A DNA stretch of 64,000 nucleotides from Nephromyces sp. MM_2019 (lineage: Eukaryota > Apicomplexa > Aconoidasida > Nephromycida), in contig JADHZB010001622.1 of NCBI GenBank assembly GCA_015657535.1, positions 1-64,000 of the forward strand, written 5' to 3'. Under the pieces are notes generated by a model. That model was not told the DNA's origin and ran no database searches. It saw nothing but the letters and a program-made list of their open reading frames with translations. The position numbers and the translations under genes are program-made. Below are positions 62,256 through 64,000 of the stretch, piece after piece (the stretch's first letter is position 1; the number at the start of each line of letters is the position of its first letter).

Positions 62256-64000
62256 CTAACCCGGGAGCTTGGTTTTTTTCCCTGTGAAGAGAAAAAAACG
62301 CGATACTCCGGGGGATAGTATTATATGATTTTTTAATGTGCGGGCCAAGGTGAAGCTTGACTGGAGAGTCCCAGGTAATCTCATCCAAAGCATCACTCCT
62401 AAAGAACTTCTTGTTTATTGTCTGATTACTCAAGCGTGTTCGAACTACAGTTAAATATATTATCATGGATAGAACAGCTATACGTGCCTGTTGGCTATTA
62501 ACTGGAATTTCTTCACTTGTCAGCTTTTCACTGATTTGGGTCAGTCACAAACCATCCAAAAAAAGTTACTCCCTCATTGCTACTCAGGATGGCGGAACGA
62601 ACTTCCCCTGGGGTGTTCCATTCGTGCAAATTGTACCAGAATAAAATGGTATTGCAAAAACTTCCCTTTTTTCTAATAAATGGTTTCCGCGATTAGTTGA
62701 AGCGAAAATGCATACTTTAAGAGCTTTATTTCACATGAATTGCATAAAAAAATACAAAAGACTTTTTGTTGATAAGCTTGCAGATTATAAAGACATGTAT
62801 AAACCCTACTGCTATAAAAAGTTTTAGGTTCACGCTCTTTCTTTTTACACTACTAAAACTTTGAATAGCAATGTTTTTTTAGCAAAGCTTTATTATTGCC
62901 ATTATCTGTAAGTTTTCCTGCATGCTGAATCGTAATTTATCAAAATTTCTTTACCTTTTATTTCGCAAAAAATGTATGTTCATGATGGAGTGAGTTTCTC
63001 TATGGTTTCTGCATATTATCAATGCAGGGATATGAATAACTATTTAGGTACTTAGACTGATTCGACTTCTATGACTTCCCCTTAATTTTAAGTGTGTTGA
63101 TGGAAAATGCATTGGATATTTGAGCTATTTCGCTCAGTGTGTGAGTGCGTGAAACACGAGGTAACTTGAGGAAGTTTTTCTCTGTGTGTGTGCGAGCTTT
63201 CAGGATCGAAATGAAATGAACGAAGAAATTACTTTTTTTAAAAGCAAAATTTTTGACTTACATCTCTTGCTAGCTGTATTAGCTTTTATTTTTACTTATC
63301 AGTACTGATAAAGCTTTACCGCAAAAGTAGCTCCTAGCTTCTATTGTGATTTGGAACGGGGTTTAAAGCAATTACATTCGCTGGTCGAAGCTGCTTGAAT
63401 TCAATGACTGCAGCAAGGGTGGTTTTTCTTTCTTATCATTTGAAGGCAGAGAAAGACTTGCGCTGTTTTTCGTTTTATTTGTTGCTTTTTGAAAGTTTTT
63501 CTGTTTCATTTAATACCGGAAAGCAACATTTATAGAGGTCCATAGTGTAATATAGCAATAGCATTGCTGCAGGCGGCGTATGATTAAAAAAATTAGGCAG
63601 CTATCATGTTGCCACTTGTATAAAAAAATTGCTTTTTCACAGAGATACCTATTAGAATCGAAACACAACCGACCCGTGCGAATATATACATAGTATTCTT
63701 GTGGTTGCAAAATTTGCCTGTTGTGCAGACACTTGGTTTTTTTGTAGGTTCTTTAGACCTTTTTACGGGTTTCACTGCCTCAAACTGTGCATATGATGCT
63801 ACTTTTTCATGTGTTTGGATAACGGGGTCTTCATACCCCTCAGAATTCTAGAACTTTGGTTTTTTGAAGTGCCTGAAAGTCATTTCTTATCGCGAAAATT
63901 TTGTTTGAAACCGCCAAGAAACGAGTTATTGCGATAATGTACATCAAGATGGTTCATGCATTGAAATATCATTGCAATAACATTACCAGAAATCAATGAA
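62256..64000. other. T-rich flank without a recognised gene
   Basis: It holds long T-rich runs and a few short TG runs near 63140-63190. Open frames on minus at 62466-62197 and 63775-63510 show no family motif. Nothing further is supported. Confidence 0.4.

Noticed and set aside
1..64000. Search for transposons, retroelements, CRISPR arrays, rRNA genes or viral insertions
   Set aside because: No reverse transcriptase, integrase or transposase motif, no long terminal repeats, no spaced repeat array and no rRNA-like sequence were seen.

Overview
This 64 kb window is nuclear DNA from an intron-rich, AT-rich eukaryote. No long bacterial-style reading frames or operons are present. Real genes are chains of short exons with GT-AG (once apparently GC-AG) junctions whose phases agree across the splices. 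Introns are strongly T-rich on the sense strand, so long A-rich stretches of the + strand (about 0.3-8.8 kb and 41-48 kb) suggest minus-strand transcription. The content (MutS homologue MSH2, a plant/nematode-type phosphoethanolamine methyltransferase, an AP-4 sigma subunit, a three-finger CCCH protein of a style familiar from apicomplexans and other alveolates) fits a protist or alga. An alveolate is my best guess, held with low confidence.

Layout. 0-6.5 kb: CA/GT-rich mini- and microsatellites, no convincing gene. 6.7-7.6 kb (-): fragments resembling a PlsC-type glycerolipid acyltransferase, tentative. 8.5-14.3 kb: nothing firm; one 42-bp tandem duplication. 14.4-24.5 kb (+): MSH2 in about 16 exons, with a long (GT)n tract and an assembly gap in one intron. 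24.7-27.4 kb (-): a 12-exon gene of about 584 codons, convergent with MSH2, in a family I do not recognise. 31.0-32.6 kb (+): a 5-exon methyltransferase equivalent to the first catalytic module (MT1) of plant and nematode phosphoethanolamine methyltransferases. 35.1 kb and 40.0-40.5 kb (+): isolated exons of unknown genes. 42.7-48.9 kb (-): PP2A activator PTPA in 6 exons with a long N-terminal extension. 51.8-55.1 kb (-): a protein with three tandem CCCH zinc fingers. 55.35-55.7 kb (-): a small uncertain gene. 58.55-59.24 kb (-): AP-4 complex sigma subunit, two exons, complete. 61.5-62.3 kb (+): the last two exons of an unknown gene.

The genes do not form a pathway: they cover DNA mismatch repair, phosphocholine synthesis, PP2A activation, RNA binding and post-Golgi vesicle sorting. 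All models were spliced by eye from phase consistency and family motifs; 5' ends are the weakest part.
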